Origin: Prevotella sp.
GTDB lineage: Bacteria > Bacteroidota > Bacteroidia > Bacteroidales > Bacteroidaceae
Direction: 5' to 3'
NCBI GenBank assembly: GCA_024697645.1
Contig: JAILFH010000097.1
Coordinates: 1 to 52,706 of the forward strand
Length of the DNA: 52,706 nt
Below are positions 6,462 to 15,684 of the stretch, one piece after another. Under the pieces are notes generated by a model, which did no database searches, had not been told where the DNA came from, and saw only the letters and a program-made list of their open reading frames with translations. The number at the start of each line of letters is the position of its first letter. Position 1 is the stretch's first letter. A program made the position numbers and the translations under genes.

Positions 6462-8341
6462 TTCACTACCTCCTTTCTGCCGTTAACGATGTAGATGCCC
6501 TTGCGCAGTTTGTCACCTGTCACCTTCCTGCCACTGAGGTCGTAGATGGTTTGACGGTTCGTGTTTCTGTCGAATTGCTCAACGGGCTGAATGGCTGTGG
6601 CCTCGCCGTCTTCAAGGTCAATCACGAATGGTTTTGCAGAACCGCCACCATCTGGAATGAAATCATCATCGTCGTCATCGCCGCTGGTGTCGGGATCGGC
6701 GGCCATTTGATAACCGTTGTTGAGTTGGAAGTAGGCGCGGAATGCGTTCAAAGTGACGGAGCCTGCACCGCTGGGATAGTAGAGTTTATTGAATGCACCG
6801 ACAAATAACTTGCTGCGGTCTGCATAGTCAAAAATCAGTGGGGCATAAATGCCCTGAAAGGTTACGCTATTGTCTGTGGAGGTGATGGAGCCTGGTGTTT
6901 GGATAGACTCTGAGTTGGAGATGGTTACATCTTCAAAGATAGGGTCGAAAACGTCGTAGTTCGAAGCCGTGGTAGAACTATAGTCTTCGGCTTTCTGCCA
7001 CTTGACGATGACAGGTTTGCCGGCATCAAAACTAAAGTCGCTCCTGAAAAAGAGGAAGAGGCGTAGTTTCCCATCTTTCTTGCCCACTCCAGTATGGTAA
7101 TCGGTATCGGTAATGCTCTCGCCCGTTGTTTTATCCACGACATAGTACGATCGTTCGACGTCCATCGTACGAATCTCGCACAGGCAGTCGTTCGTGCTCA
7201 TAAAGGGTGTTCCTTCGTATTTGGAAACTCCGAAAGGCAGGCAGAGGGTGTTCCATGAGCCATCCTTGTATAAGCGACGGCCTCGTAGTTTCAGGTCAAA
7301 CGCCTGACCTGCGTATTCATTAATAATGTCGGTATTGTCGGCAGCATTATCAAGGCCGAGAACATGGCTGTAATATACATCTCCATACTTGACGCCTCTG
7401 TTGTAATAAGCGATGGCGGAGTTGTATGTAACATCAGTTCGCAGACCTTCCATATCGTCGATGTCGGCCTGGTCTGTGATAGCGCGCACTCGTACGGCTC
7501 CATTGCTATCGAAGACGTCAAAATGCTGAGTGATTTCTGGTGAACATTGCCATAGACCTACACCCTTGACATCTGGATTGGGATAAGTGTAAAAGTTGTC
7601 AACTAACGTTACTGAAGATGACTGTTGATTGCCATTGTAGTCGGTGGTGGTGTAGCAGCCGACGATGCCTCCTGCTTTTTCGCTGTCACTTGTCAGAGAC
7701 GTTCCATAATAAAGACATCCTGAAATTTCTACCGTCGTGGTAAGTTCGGATACGCCTGCGTATCCACACTGGCCGATAATGCCGCCCACGGCCACACCAT
7801 TCGTTATGGTTGCGCCACTGGTGCATCCAGTAATGGTGATTGGACCAAGTTCGGTACTGCCAACGATGCCTCCGCAACTGTTTCCACTTCCGACGGTAAC
7901 GCTGTTTGTTACATGACAGTTTTCGATAGTTGCTCCATTGCTGCCTACACTTCCGACGATTCCACCAGCAGAAGAATTGCTTGTGCACTTGATGGTGCTT
8001 CCGGTAAGCGTCAGGTTCTTGATTGTTGCTCCATTGACATAACCAAACAATCCTTGGGCACCATCGGCATTTATACTGATGCCTGTGATGGTGAAACCCT
8101 GTCCGTCAAATGTGCCTGCGAAAGGCTTGCTGGGTCTTTTGCCGATTGCAATGAAGGATTCGCTAAAACTTAAATCTCTAGTAAGTACGATGGTTTTGCC
8201 TTCATACGTATTGCCATTATTGACCTGTTCTGCCAACAATACCAATTCGGATTCGTATTCAATGTATAAAAGTTCGTCAGCCCATAGGTTTTGCCCGCTG
8301 ATGAACAGCATGGTAAGGGCGATTAAACATATTCTTTTCAT
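6458..8341 (-). CDS. Secreted GLUG-repeat surface protein with T9SS-type tail
   Basis: 627 residues. A signal peptide (MKRICLIALTMLFISGQNLWA) is followed by a domain with FAGTFDGQGFTITG near residue 74, then GLUG-type repeats (AGGIVGS, CGGIVGS, VGGIIGQ, AGGIVGC near 125, 156, 185 and 223). These form a beta-solenoid found in adhesins and IgA-protease-like proteins. The second half is unrecognised and carries an acidic DDDDDD loop. The last ~30 residues (IYDLSGRKVTGDKLRKGIYI, ending in GRKEVVK) look like the Prevotella C-terminal sorting signal for T9SS. It follows the larger GLUG protein by 4 bp. Likely cell surface; ligand unknown. Confidence 0.8.
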   Translation of the reverse strand: MKRICLIALTMLFISGQNLWADELLYIEYESELVLLAEQVNNGNTYEGKTIVLTRDLSFSESFIAIGKRPSKPFAGTFDGQGFTITGISINADGAQGLFGYVNGATIKNLTLTGSTIKCTSNSSAGGIVGSVGSNGATIENCHVTNSVTVGSGNSCGGIVGSTELGPITITGCTSGATITNGVAVGGIIGQCGYAGVSELTTTVEISGCLYYGTSLTSDSEKAGGIVGCYTTTDYNGNQQSSSVTLVDNFYTYPNPDVKGVGLWQCSPEITQHFDVFDSNGAVRVRAITDQADIDDMEGLRTDVTYNSAIAYYNRGVKYGDVYYSHVLGLDNAADNTDIINEYAGQAFDLKLRGRRLYKDGSWNTLCLPFGVSKYEGTPFMSTNDCLCEIRTMDVERSYYVVDKTTGESITDTDYHTGVGKKDGKLRLFLFFRSDFSFDAGKPVIVKWQKAEDYSSTTASNYDVFDPIFEDVTISNSESIQTPGSITSTDNSVTFQGIYAPLIFDYADRSKLFVGAFNKLYYPSGAGSVTLNAFRAYFQLNNGYQMAADPDTSGDDDDDDFIPDGGGSAKPFVIDLEDGEATAIQPVEQFDRNTNRQTIYDLSGRKVTGDKLRKGIYIVNGRKEVVK

Positions 8342-8345
8342 ATTC

Positions 8346-11300
8346 CTATTTAATGATTATCTTTTTACCTTTATATATATAAAGACCCTTGGTTTGTGGC
8401 CTCTCGTTGAGTTTGCGTCCGTCGAGGGTGAACCAGGCATCGGAATAGTTCCCTACGGGGGTGGACTCATGGGTGGTGATTCCTGTGGCTTCGTCGTCGT
8501 AGTTAGAGAAGTCAGTATCGGCCGTGAAGAGATCACTGGGGAAGGCGATGACTTCGTCATCGTCGCCAGCCACCCATTTCTTGAAGACTGCGCTGTAGTT
8601 GTTGCGCGTAGGGGGCTCAAGGGGCAGATAGCAGGCGCGGAAGGCTCCTACCCATGCGTTGCGATAACGTCCCTCGTCGCTGCGGATGCGATACCACTTG
8701 CCGTTGCTGTAGAGGGTAAACGCGTTCTGCAGGGCAGCCTGCTCATTGTCAATATGGGCGAAGGTGCCTCTCCATGAACCAAGCATTTGATCGCCATCGT
8801 TCGAAGAGTAGATATTCCAATCGGTTGCAGGCTGAGCACTAACGGCCACGTCGGTAGCACTCAATTGCACGCTTTCGTTCATGACTTTAAGAACGTAGGC
8901 TTCACCTGCCCGAATTACGGGATATTCGTTAGAGAAGATAATCTCCTTGTCTTCATTCAGATAATAGGGCAGATAGGTCTGTGCGATGCTGTCCTCGTTT
9001 ACTTGTGTCAGATCTACTTCAAAGGGCAGGCAGATGGTGTAGGTCATGCTCTGGTATGAGCCGTCCTGCTGCTTGGCGGCATATAGAATGCGGTCGTAGG
9101 CTGCCGAGTCGGCGTGGAACGCGTAGGGAGGAACGAAGTCCCACCCGTCGGTAATGTCAAGTTGCTGACACTCGGTGCCGATGACGTTGTTTCGGCCCGC
9201 CTGTGCCTTACCTTCGGGCATATAGATGATGGTGCGCTCATCGACCTTGTAGAAGGGATTGCCCGACTTGGCACGATCGATGGTGACGGGTTTCAAGTCC
9301 TTGCATTGGCTGAGGTCGATGCTCCAGACTTCTGCTTTGCTCTTGGTGAAGATGTCGGGAGCGAGTTCGATCAGTGGCACTTGCTTCTCCACTCCGTAAA
9401 GAACGTATGGTGCTGTTGCGGGCACGACGACGTTGCCGCCCCTACCATGATAGCCAATGAGTTTCGCCGTGACGTTGTCCTCGTTCTCATTGTTGATGGC
9501 GTAATAGAAATCGCCTACTGAGATGACGGGATTATCATTGTCGAGTACGATCTTGATGCTTGTGGCAGGGGTTCCGTCGACGGAATGGAAGAAGGCCGTG
9601 AAAGGCTCAATGGCGGAATGTGTGTCGCCAGACTCCTTGAAGAGCAACCAGTTGGTTTCGTCCTCCAGCATATAATAGTTCCTCTCGCGAGCAGCTATAT
9701 TGCCCACTCGTGTTACGGTTCCCTCGAATTCATAGTCGCCAAGGCGCATCGTCTTGCTGTCGATGGCAGGACATTCGACTTTGGCGCGTGTGCCGAGAGG
9801 TACGGTGTCGTTGTGAACGACGAGGAGATAGGGTCGGAAGGCTTCAGCATAGTTGTCGCGAACGGCTGTGAAAAACGCTGTCGTTTCGCCATCTACGTCG
9901 TATATCTGCGTAGGCTGATAGAGCGTACAGTTGCCGCCAATGGCGACGTTGTAGGGCAGACAGAGCGAGAAGACTTCCTTTTCCCAAATAATCTTGTTGA
10001 AGATGAAGAGCGAGTCTATTTGAATCATGTTGCCTTCATCGTCGTACTCAAGGTTCCCGTTATCGTCCATCAGATAGATGGGTTCGTAGACGGGCACCGT
10101 TCCATATTTGGTGGCATAGAGTGTATCCTCGAGTAGAATGCCATTTTCAGCGGTTATCTGTCGGGAGAGGCCGAGAGGTATTTGTTCCGACGTGCCATTG
10201 ACATCCATATTGTCGTCAATCCAAAGTTGCGACGCCTTGAAGCGATAATGGCGGAAGCCCATATCGGAGAGGTCGAGCCATGCTGATGCAGGGATGTCCT
10301 CGTCGGGTGCCAGCACGTTTGTGCGGTGCTCTGCCAATGCCGGCGGGCCATAAACGGCTTTGTTGACCTCGACGGGCCAAAGGTCGGAGAAGCAATCGGG
10401 AAGAGGGAATTGTCCAGTCTTGTATATCCAACTTTCCAAACCAAGAACGGAAGCGGGATAGATGGTCTCAAACATGTACCCATCGTAGGTAAGTTCTTGT
10501 TTCTCTCCTGCATAATCGAGAATGCTGAGCGCCTGCCCAGCCAGAAGGACGTGCTCCCCATGCTTGATGTGGATGCTGTCGGCAGGAGGTGTAGTGAGTG
10601 AACTGTTGAAGGAGTAGGAGTAATCTACGCTTGCCGTGCCGCCTGTGCATTCGCCAAAGAAGATACCGCTACGGTCGCCATAGTAGAAGTTTTTGATTAC
10701 GGCACAGTTGGTGATGGTTGCTCCAGTGGCGCTACCCACAATGCCGCCGAGGCAGGGATTGCTATTCTCAGTGATTGTGAAGGTGCTGTTCGCTCCCTTA
10801 ATGACGCATCGGTCTATGATGATGTCGCCTGTGGTGCGTCCCACAATACCACCTCCCATGGCATCGGTACTGACATCTGCAGAAACAAAGCAGGAGTCGA
10901 TGGTGCAGGCGCCACTCTGACCTACGAGTCCGCCGGCAAGTTCTTTGCCTTTGAACGCGCAATTCTCAAGGCGAACACCCGTAATCTTCGGGCCTTTGTA
11001 ATAGCCGAAGAGACCAGCCACGTTGTCGCTGGTGACTTTCATGTTGCGGATGTAGTTTCCCTGTCCGTGGAATGTTCCAGTAAAAGCATGCTCTTCAGTA
11101 TCGCCAATGGGCGTCGTCCAGTCGAATTCGCTCATGTCGATGTCGGTTTCCAGATAGACGTCCTTAATTGCATTAAATAATATAGGATTGTTGACTTCAT
11201 CGCGCAACAGATCCATGTCTTCCTGGCTGTAGATGTGGAAGCCTTCCATTGCGTTGGCATGGATTTTCACAAATGATGTGCCCCAGCCTTCTGGCGTCGT

Positions 11301-11864
11301 CCAATCCAGTTCAGACTTCGTGAAATTGGCGTTTTGGTAAGCGCCATCGGTTCCGAGCGGCACAAAAAGAGAGGCGTTCTCAGTGCCCAGGCAAACATCA
11401 TTATATTCCCATACGGGAGGCGTCTCAGCCTTGCAGATAACGGCGAGTAGTTTAGGCAGTTTGAAGAAAACGCCTGTGCCGATGGTTTGCATGGTAGAAG
11501 GCAATTCCACTTCTACAAGTGAACTGCAGCCTACGAAGGCGAAGTCGTCGATACTTGTTATGCCTTCACGCACAATGACAACCTTGATTTGGTCGCACAG
11601 ACGGAAAGCCATTGGCATAATCCTGCTTACCTTATAAGTTTTGTCTGATACTGTTATGGTTGGCGGTACGATAATGCGTCCGCTTATATAATGCGAGACT
11701 GCTGCATTACGGCCAGAGCCAAGACCGACCGTACCATCGGAAAGGACAGTATACTCTGCTGGAACTAACAAGCCATTTACTATCACAGGTCCCGAGATGA
11801 TTTGTGACGACGCCTCTGATACGATGGACATCAGGAGGAGAATGAAGAATATATATCTTTTCAT
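8346..11864 (-). CDS. Large secreted LRR + GLUG surface protein with T9SS-type tail
   Basis: 1172 residues from ATG at 11864. The frame opens four codons earlier, but MKRYIFFILLLMSIVSEASS is the natural signal peptide. Residues ~25-180 form a BspA-type leucine-rich repeat region (ITSIDDFAFVGCSSLVEVEL). GLUG repeats follow at ~260-400 (FTGTFHGQGNYIRNM, AGGLVGQ, GGGIVGR, LGGIVGS). The long C-terminal part has two similar segments (SLCLPYNVAI, TICLPFEVDL). The end (WFTLDGRKLNERPQTKGLYI ... KKIIIK) is a sorting tail. It lies 5 bp after the hydrolase stop and 4 bp before the next gene. LRR and GLUG proteins of this kind are often adhesins, but no ligand can be named. Confidence 0.8.
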   Translation of the reverse strand: MKRYIFFILLLMSIVSEASSQIISGPVIVNGLLVPAEYTVLSDGTVGLGSGRNAAVSHYISGRIIVPPTITVSDKTYKVSRIMPMAFRLCDQIKVVIVREGITSIDDFAFVGCSSLVEVELPSTMQTIGTGVFFKLPKLLAVICKAETPPVWEYNDVCLGTENASLFVPLGTDGAYQNANFTKSELDWTTPEGWGTSFVKIHANAMEGFHIYSQEDMDLLRDEVNNPILFNAIKDVYLETDIDMSEFDWTTPIGDTEEHAFTGTFHGQGNYIRNMKVTSDNVAGLFGYYKGPKITGVRLENCAFKGKELAGGLVGQSGACTIDSCFVSADVSTDAMGGGIVGRTTGDIIIDRCVIKGANSTFTITENSNPCLGGIVGSATGATITNCAVIKNFYYGDRSGIFFGECTGGTASVDYSYSFNSSLTTPPADSIHIKHGEHVLLAGQALSILDYAGEKQELTYDGYMFETIYPASVLGLESWIYKTGQFPLPDCFSDLWPVEVNKAVYGPPALAEHRTNVLAPDEDIPASAWLDLSDMGFRHYRFKASQLWIDDNMDVNGTSEQIPLGLSRQITAENGILLEDTLYATKYGTVPVYEPIYLMDDNGNLEYDDEGNMIQIDSLFIFNKIIWEKEVFSLCLPYNVAIGGNCTLYQPTQIYDVDGETTAFFTAVRDNYAEAFRPYLLVVHNDTVPLGTRAKVECPAIDSKTMRLGDYEFEGTVTRVGNIAARERNYYMLEDETNWLLFKESGDTHSAIEPFTAFFHSVDGTPATSIKIVLDNDNPVISVGDFYYAINNENEDNVTAKLIGYHGRGGNVVVPATAPYVLYGVEKQVPLIELAPDIFTKSKAEVWSIDLSQCKDLKPVTIDRAKSGNPFYKVDERTIIYMPEGKAQAGRNNVIGTECQQLDITDGWDFVPPYAFHADSAAYDRILYAAKQQDGSYQSMTYTICLPFEVDLTQVNEDSIAQTYLPYYLNEDKEIIFSNEYPVIRAGEAYVLKVMNESVQLSATDVAVSAQPATDWNIYSSNDGDQMLGSWRGTFAHIDNEQAALQNAFTLYSNGKWYRIRSDEGRYRNAWVGAFRACYLPLEPPTRNNYSAVFKKWVAGDDDEVIAFPSDLFTADTDFSNYDDEATGITTHESTPVGNYSDAWFTLDGRKLNERPQTKGLYIYKGKKIIIK

Positions 11865-11869
11865 AGCAA

Positions 11870-13645
11870 TCACCATTTCTTATTACATAAAATGTTAATA
11901 TATTCATTCATTCGCGTACTGAAGAGGCGATTTACAGCCACGTCCATTATCTCACTGTCCCCTCGGAAGAAGTCGGTGCCGCTATCGATATGGTCGAGTC
12001 CGTTCGGAGCATCTTCCAAGTCAACTTTGCTGCCAAAAGCGTTTTTCGCTTTGACTGCATTGACGTAGGGCACCACGTTGTCACCTTTTGAGTGGAAGAG
12101 TTTCACGGTATGCTGGGGATCCCAGCCAGTTGTCATGTCGTTGCTGGAAAGTGCAAAGTGCAAGTCTTCAATCACGCCTCTGTGTGCCGGCAAGGGTATG
12201 CCTTCCTTATTTGTGAAGGTATTCTTGTTGGCGTTATACAGGTTCTTGAAGTAGGTATAGCACTTGTCGTTCATGATGTCGCGTAACATGGCATTGTTGT
12301 AGTCCAAGGTGCCAGGATTCGCTTCGGCGTATTCTTTGAATTGGTGTTCAATGTCGGTTGTGGAGTAAAGTTTGCTTGCTATCCAGCCCATGATGCCCGT
12401 CGCGAGGAATTCGGGACGGAAATAGTCTTCTGCCGTATGCTTCTCCATGTATGGGTTGGTGTCGAGCATACCTTTCACGATGAGAGGTAGCACGAGAGAC
12501 ATCTTCATCGACTTGTTGTCTAAGTCCTGCTGAACATAGAACATGAGGGTTGCCATCGGATCGTATGGGCCGTCGCCACAAGCAGAACCGACGAAATGCA
12601 ACTCGTTCGTAAGGTGATTCTGCTCAATGAAGCGGTGACACGCCATTGCCACCGAGCCGCCTTGCGAGTAGCCCATGCTCAGGCAACGGAAGTCTTTACG
12701 AATGTCGTGTCGGAGGTATATAAGCAGATCGTCGTGCTCGTAGAGGTAGCGTCCGTAGCGTGTAGCATCGACACATTGCCTTGCAGTCAGTTCCTGATAG
12801 AGATAGGGATGGGCATTGTCTTTCGTGATGCCATAGCCCTCGTAGTCCGCCATAATCACGAGGTTGTTGTTATAGTCGTGATAACCCCAGGCCTTATTGA
12901 TCTGGTCGATGGCGTAGGTGTCCAATATAATGTTTCCCACAAGTGAGACAGCGCCGACTAAGGTGCCAATACCTGGAAATACGAGTGCTAAGGTTCCAAA
13001 CGCCGTGACGCCTTGTGCTGCGAGAAGTATGGCCTCCATCTTGGCGTTCAGGAGGAACTTAGGACCCGAAGCCAGCGACATGATCATGCCCCAGTCTTGT
13101 TGCTGGAAGTTGTTGGTTTGAGCCGAGGGGCGCTCACTGTCGCTCGTAATGGTGATGTGGGTGCCAATGATGATGTTGTTCACCTTGCTGCAAGCCTTGG
13201 GAGTAGGGCAGGCCGCGATTGCTGAGAGCATGATGGAATTGCCTTCGGCATTAATCGACGGGTACTCGAAACGGAAAACATAATAGGAGAAGTCCAAGAA
13301 GTAAGAGTCGTTCAAGTTGCCCCACTGGTATTTACCATTATCATCCAACACCTTCTTGCGGGCAGCACGACGCGGTTTCATCGCACGATCCACTTCTGCC
13401 GAGTCGCTGACGTTTACATTTTCCGACTGCCAGATAATTTCCTGTTCAGAGATGAAGAGAAAAGTGTCGACCTTCTGCGTTGTCACATCGGTTCTCGTAT
13501 AGAATGCCATATCGCTGACCACTACTCCGACGTCAGTGATACGAGCCTTGCTATAGTCGGGAGGAGCAGTGTAGCCGTAGTTTCCTTGTGCCGACATGCC
13601 AATTGCCAACAGCAAGAGAGTAAAGATTGCAAGTATTTTTTTCAT
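11870..13645 (-). CDS. Secreted alpha/beta hydrolase (lipase/esterase-like)
   Basis: 591 residues with a signal peptide (MKKILAIFTLLLLAIGMSAQ). After a ~130-residue N-terminal beta-type region there is a hydrophobic Gly/Val stretch (205-245), then an alpha/beta-hydrolase core: VIMADYEGYG (264-272), nucleophile elbow GYSQGG with Ser327, SKGDNVVPY with Asp522, and LDHIDSG with His552. The layout resembles secretory lipases (LIP family). The substrate is unknown. It is the first gene of a tightly spaced operon with two surface proteins and a small peptide. Unlike them it lacks an obvious C-terminal sorting tail, so it may stay in the periplasm or outer membrane. Confidence 0.75.
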   Translation of the reverse strand: MKKILAIFTLLLLAIGMSAQGNYGYTAPPDYSKARITDVGVVVSDMAFYTRTDVTTQKVDTFLFISEQEIIWQSENVNVSDSAEVDRAMKPRRAARKKVLDDNGKYQWGNLNDSYFLDFSYYVFRFEYPSINAEGNSIMLSAIAACPTPKACSKVNNIIIGTHITITSDSERPSAQTNNFQQQDWGMIMSLASGPKFLLNAKMEAILLAAQGVTAFGTLALVFPGIGTLVGAVSLVGNIILDTYAIDQINKAWGYHDYNNNLVIMADYEGYGITKDNAHPYLYQELTARQCVDATRYGRYLYEHDDLLIYLRHDIRKDFRCLSMGYSQGGSVAMACHRFIEQNHLTNELHFVGSACGDGPYDPMATLMFYVQQDLDNKSMKMSLVLPLIVKGMLDTNPYMEKHTAEDYFRPEFLATGIMGWIASKLYSTTDIEHQFKEYAEANPGTLDYNNAMLRDIMNDKCYTYFKNLYNANKNTFTNKEGIPLPAHRGVIEDLHFALSSNDMTTGWDPQHTVKLFHSKGDNVVPYVNAVKAKNAFGSKVDLEDAPNGLDHIDSGTDFFRGDSEIMDVAVNRLFSTRMNEYINILCNKKW

Positions 13646-13714
13646 AATGAATTGTGAATAGTGTCTAGTGTAAATCGTCTAGTGTATAGTTATCCCCAAT
13701 CAAAGACCACTTAA

Positions 13715-13740
13715 TTCGCCTTATATATAAATAAGGTGAA
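13715..13740 (-). terminator. Putative terminator after psd-pssA-DUF4834
   Basis: The 10-bp stem ttcgccttat/ataaggtgaa (one G-T pair) with a 6-nt loop lies 15 bp past the DUF4834 stop. There is no strong T-run, so the call is tentative. Just downstream, gtctagtgta occurs twice 14 bp apart (13663 and 13677), ahead of the hydrolase gene, and could be an operator. Confidence 0.4.
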
Positions 13741-13755
13741 ATCGAGGAAATAGGG

Positions 13756-14013
13756 TTATTCAGATTCCTCCGAAACAGTTTCGAAGTCGACGTATTCCCC
13801 TTCGTCTTGAGGAATAATTTTCTTGTTGGCTTCGTCTTCAGAGCGGTGGTCGATGACGACATTCCCATCTGACTGTGTCTTTCGCTGGGTTTCGCTTTCC
13901 TGACGGAAACGGCGGAAACCTCCCTTCACCTGTTGCCAAACGGAAAACAGAAACACCAAGATGGCGAAGATGCCAAGTAGCAGAAGTACAAACAGGAATT
14001 TCAGAATGAACAT
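13756..14013 (-). CDS. DUF4834-family small membrane protein
   Basis: 85 residues. An N-terminal transmembrane helix (MFILKFLFVLLLLGIFAILV) is followed by a basic stretch (FRRFRQESETQRKTQ) and an acidic tail (DEGEYVDFETVSEESE). This single-pass layout fits the Bacteroidota DUF4834 family of unknown function. It starts 3 bp after the pssA stop and is the last gene of the phospholipid operon, a position that hints at a membrane-related role without proving it. Confidence 0.75.
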   Translation of the reverse strand: MFILKFLFVLLLLGIFAILVFLFSVWQQVKGGFRRFRQESETQRKTQSDGNVVIDHRSEDEANKKIIPQDEGEYVDFETVSEESE

Positions 14014-14016
14014 AGG

Positions 14017-14742
14017 CTATGCTGCTTTTCGTTGGGTGATGATTGACAACAGCACATACCAGGCAATGATGATGGCAATGCCCGTGATTCCGAAGAAGAT
14101 GAGCAGGGGTACACACGAAAGCAGGAAGAGATAGCGAACCTCGTTGCCGCTCCAACCCCAGTGTTTGAACTTCAAAGCAAACATCGGGACTTCCGAAACC
14201 AACAGCCAACAACTGAGTAGCATGAGCAGGAGCAGAATGAATGCGCCCCAAGGCAGAGACTCAATCCACTGGTGGCTACCTACGATGAGTGCTCCCCAGA
14301 AGAGTGCGTTGGCTGGGGTGGGGAGTCCGATGAATCCCATTGTCTGACGCTCGTCGAGATTGAATTTGGCAAGTCGCAAGGCTGAGAATGCGGCCATGAT
14401 AAAGGCTGCATAGGGAATCAGCGAGGCCCATGTGGCTGACGAACTGCCAAAGACGGTTTGCTGCACTGCGGAAGGATAGTCCATCACGCTGAGTTGGGAA
14501 AAGAGAATGGCTGAAGGTGCTACACCGAATGTCACGACGTCGGCCAGTGAGTCGAGTTCCTTTCCGATAGGGGAGGAGACGTGGAGCAGGCGGGCAGTCA
14601 TTCCGTCAAAGAAATCGAATACGGCGCCCATAATAATCCAGCCCAGAGCGAGGCGAGCATCACCATAGAGCGCAAATATTGTAGCAAAGCAACCTGAAAT
14701 CAGGTTGCAGCAGGTAATCATGTTTGGAATATGGCGTTTCAT
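14017..14742 (-). CDS. pssA: CDP-diacylglycerol--serine O-phosphatidyltransferase
   Basis: 241 residues from ATG 14742 (MKRHIPNMITCCNLISG); the open frame runs 32 codons further upstream, but those overlap psd. The enzyme makes phosphatidylserine from CDP-diacylglycerol and serine in the inner membrane. The CDP-alcohol phosphotransferase motif is complete: D46-G47-xx-A50-R51, then G60, D64 and D68. About eight hydrophobic segments are seen. psd lies 32 bp upstream, so the pair makes phosphatidylethanolamine in two steps. Confidence 0.94.
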   Translation of the reverse strand: MKRHIPNMITCCNLISGCFATIFALYGDARLALGWIIMGAVFDFFDGMTARLLHVSSPIGKELDSLADVVTFGVAPSAILFSQLSVMDYPSAVQQTVFGSSSATWASLIPYAAFIMAAFSALRLAKFNLDERQTMGFIGLPTPANALFWGALIVGSHQWIESLPWGAFILLLLMLLSCWLLVSEVPMFALKFKHWGWSGNEVRYLFLLSCVPLLIFFGITGIAIIIAWYVLLSIITQRKAA

Positions 14743-14774
14743 GTCGATAGGTTTAGGTGGAAGGTTTGATGTCT

Positions 14775-15467
14775 TTAACTCTTCATCTTGGCGATGATGG
14801 TCTGGTCGCCAGTAGTGGTCTGTCCCATCTTGACGCAAACCTCAGTGCCAATCGGCAGATAGACATCAACGCGCGAACCGAACTTGATAAATCCCAGATG
14901 CTCGTCGATGTAGCATTCCTCGCCTTCCTTCGCATAAGTGACGATTCGGCGGGCAACGGCTCCTGCAATCTGTCGGCAGAGCACATCGACGCCTTTCTCG
15001 GTGGTAATCATCACGTCTGCATGTTCGTTTTCCTCGCTGGCCTTTGGCAGCCAAGCCTTGTGGTAGTTACCGTTCTGGTGGTGAACAAATTTCACTTTTC
15101 CGTCGATGGGGAACCAGTTGGCGTGAACGTTGAACAGGCTCATGAAGATGGAAATCATCAGTCGGCGATCATGAAAATACTCGTTCTCATCAACTTCCTC
15201 AATCACGACAATCTTGCCGTCGGCAGGAGCCACGACGATGTCTTCGGTGTCTTCATTCGGGAAATGGCGGATGGGACAGCGGAAAAAGTTGACGATAATT
15301 CCATAGGCAGTACCAAATATAGCGACGAAAATCCAGAAGGGGATTTTCGATTCGAGGCGCCAGAGAAGTAGAGCGATGGCTGCAATCACGACGAAACTCC
15401 AGATGAGGGTATCGGTGCCTTCGCGATGCAGGCGTATTTTCTTGAGTTTTTTGATTTTTTCTCCCAT
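14775..15467 (-). CDS. psd: Phosphatidylserine decarboxylase proenzyme
   Basis: 230 residues, the length of the short PSD form. It converts phosphatidylserine to phosphatidylethanolamine with a pyruvoyl cofactor. Two hydrophobic helices (21-37 and 42-60) anchor it. [20 protein letters not shown] and [17 protein letters not shown] are typical. The self-cleavage site is FGSR at residues 196-199, cut between Gly197 and Ser198. First gene of psd-pssA-DUF4834, divergent from dnaE. Confidence 0.95.
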   Translation of the reverse strand: MGEKIKKLKKIRLHREGTDTLIWSFVVIAAIALLLWRLESKIPFWIFVAIFGTAYGIIVNFFRCPIRHFPNEDTEDIVVAPADGKIVVIEEVDENEYFHDRRLMISIFMSLFNVHANWFPIDGKVKFVHHQNGNYHKAWLPKASEENEHADVMITTEKGVDVLCRQIAGAVARRIVTYAKEGEECYIDEHLGFIKFGSRVDVYLPIGTEVCVKMGQTTTGDQTIIAKMKS

Positions 15468-15496
15468 GATGTTAGTTTGCGGAATCTTCCAACGTG

Positions 15497-15504
15497 CAAA
15501 GGTA
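15497..15504 (-). promoter_or_regulatory. -7 box of the psd operon promoter
   Basis: TACCTTTG on the minus strand, 30 bp before the psd start, fits the Bacteroidota -7 consensus. The -33 box is weak (TTG about 23 bp further upstream). Confidence 0.6.
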
Positions 15505-15606
15505 ATATTTTCTTTTTAATTTTCTAGCAATTTTGTTCAGAATTTTTCATAATAAGTCATTTTTTCGTTTTTTCAAACTTTTCCTCACGTTAATCTTCGC
15601 AAAATG

Positions 15607-15638
15607 TTTGTTCTATCAGAACATTTTTTGTAATTTTG
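15607..15638 (+). promoter_or_regulatory. Bacteroidota promoter for dnaE
   Basis: TTTG (15607-15610), a 20-bp spacer and TAATTTTG (15631-15638) give a full match to the consensus, 46 bp before the dnaE ATG. Confidence 0.78.
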
Positions 15639-15684
15639 CAAATTAGCGGCACAGTCTAAACAGAAGTTGCCTACAATAAGAAAA

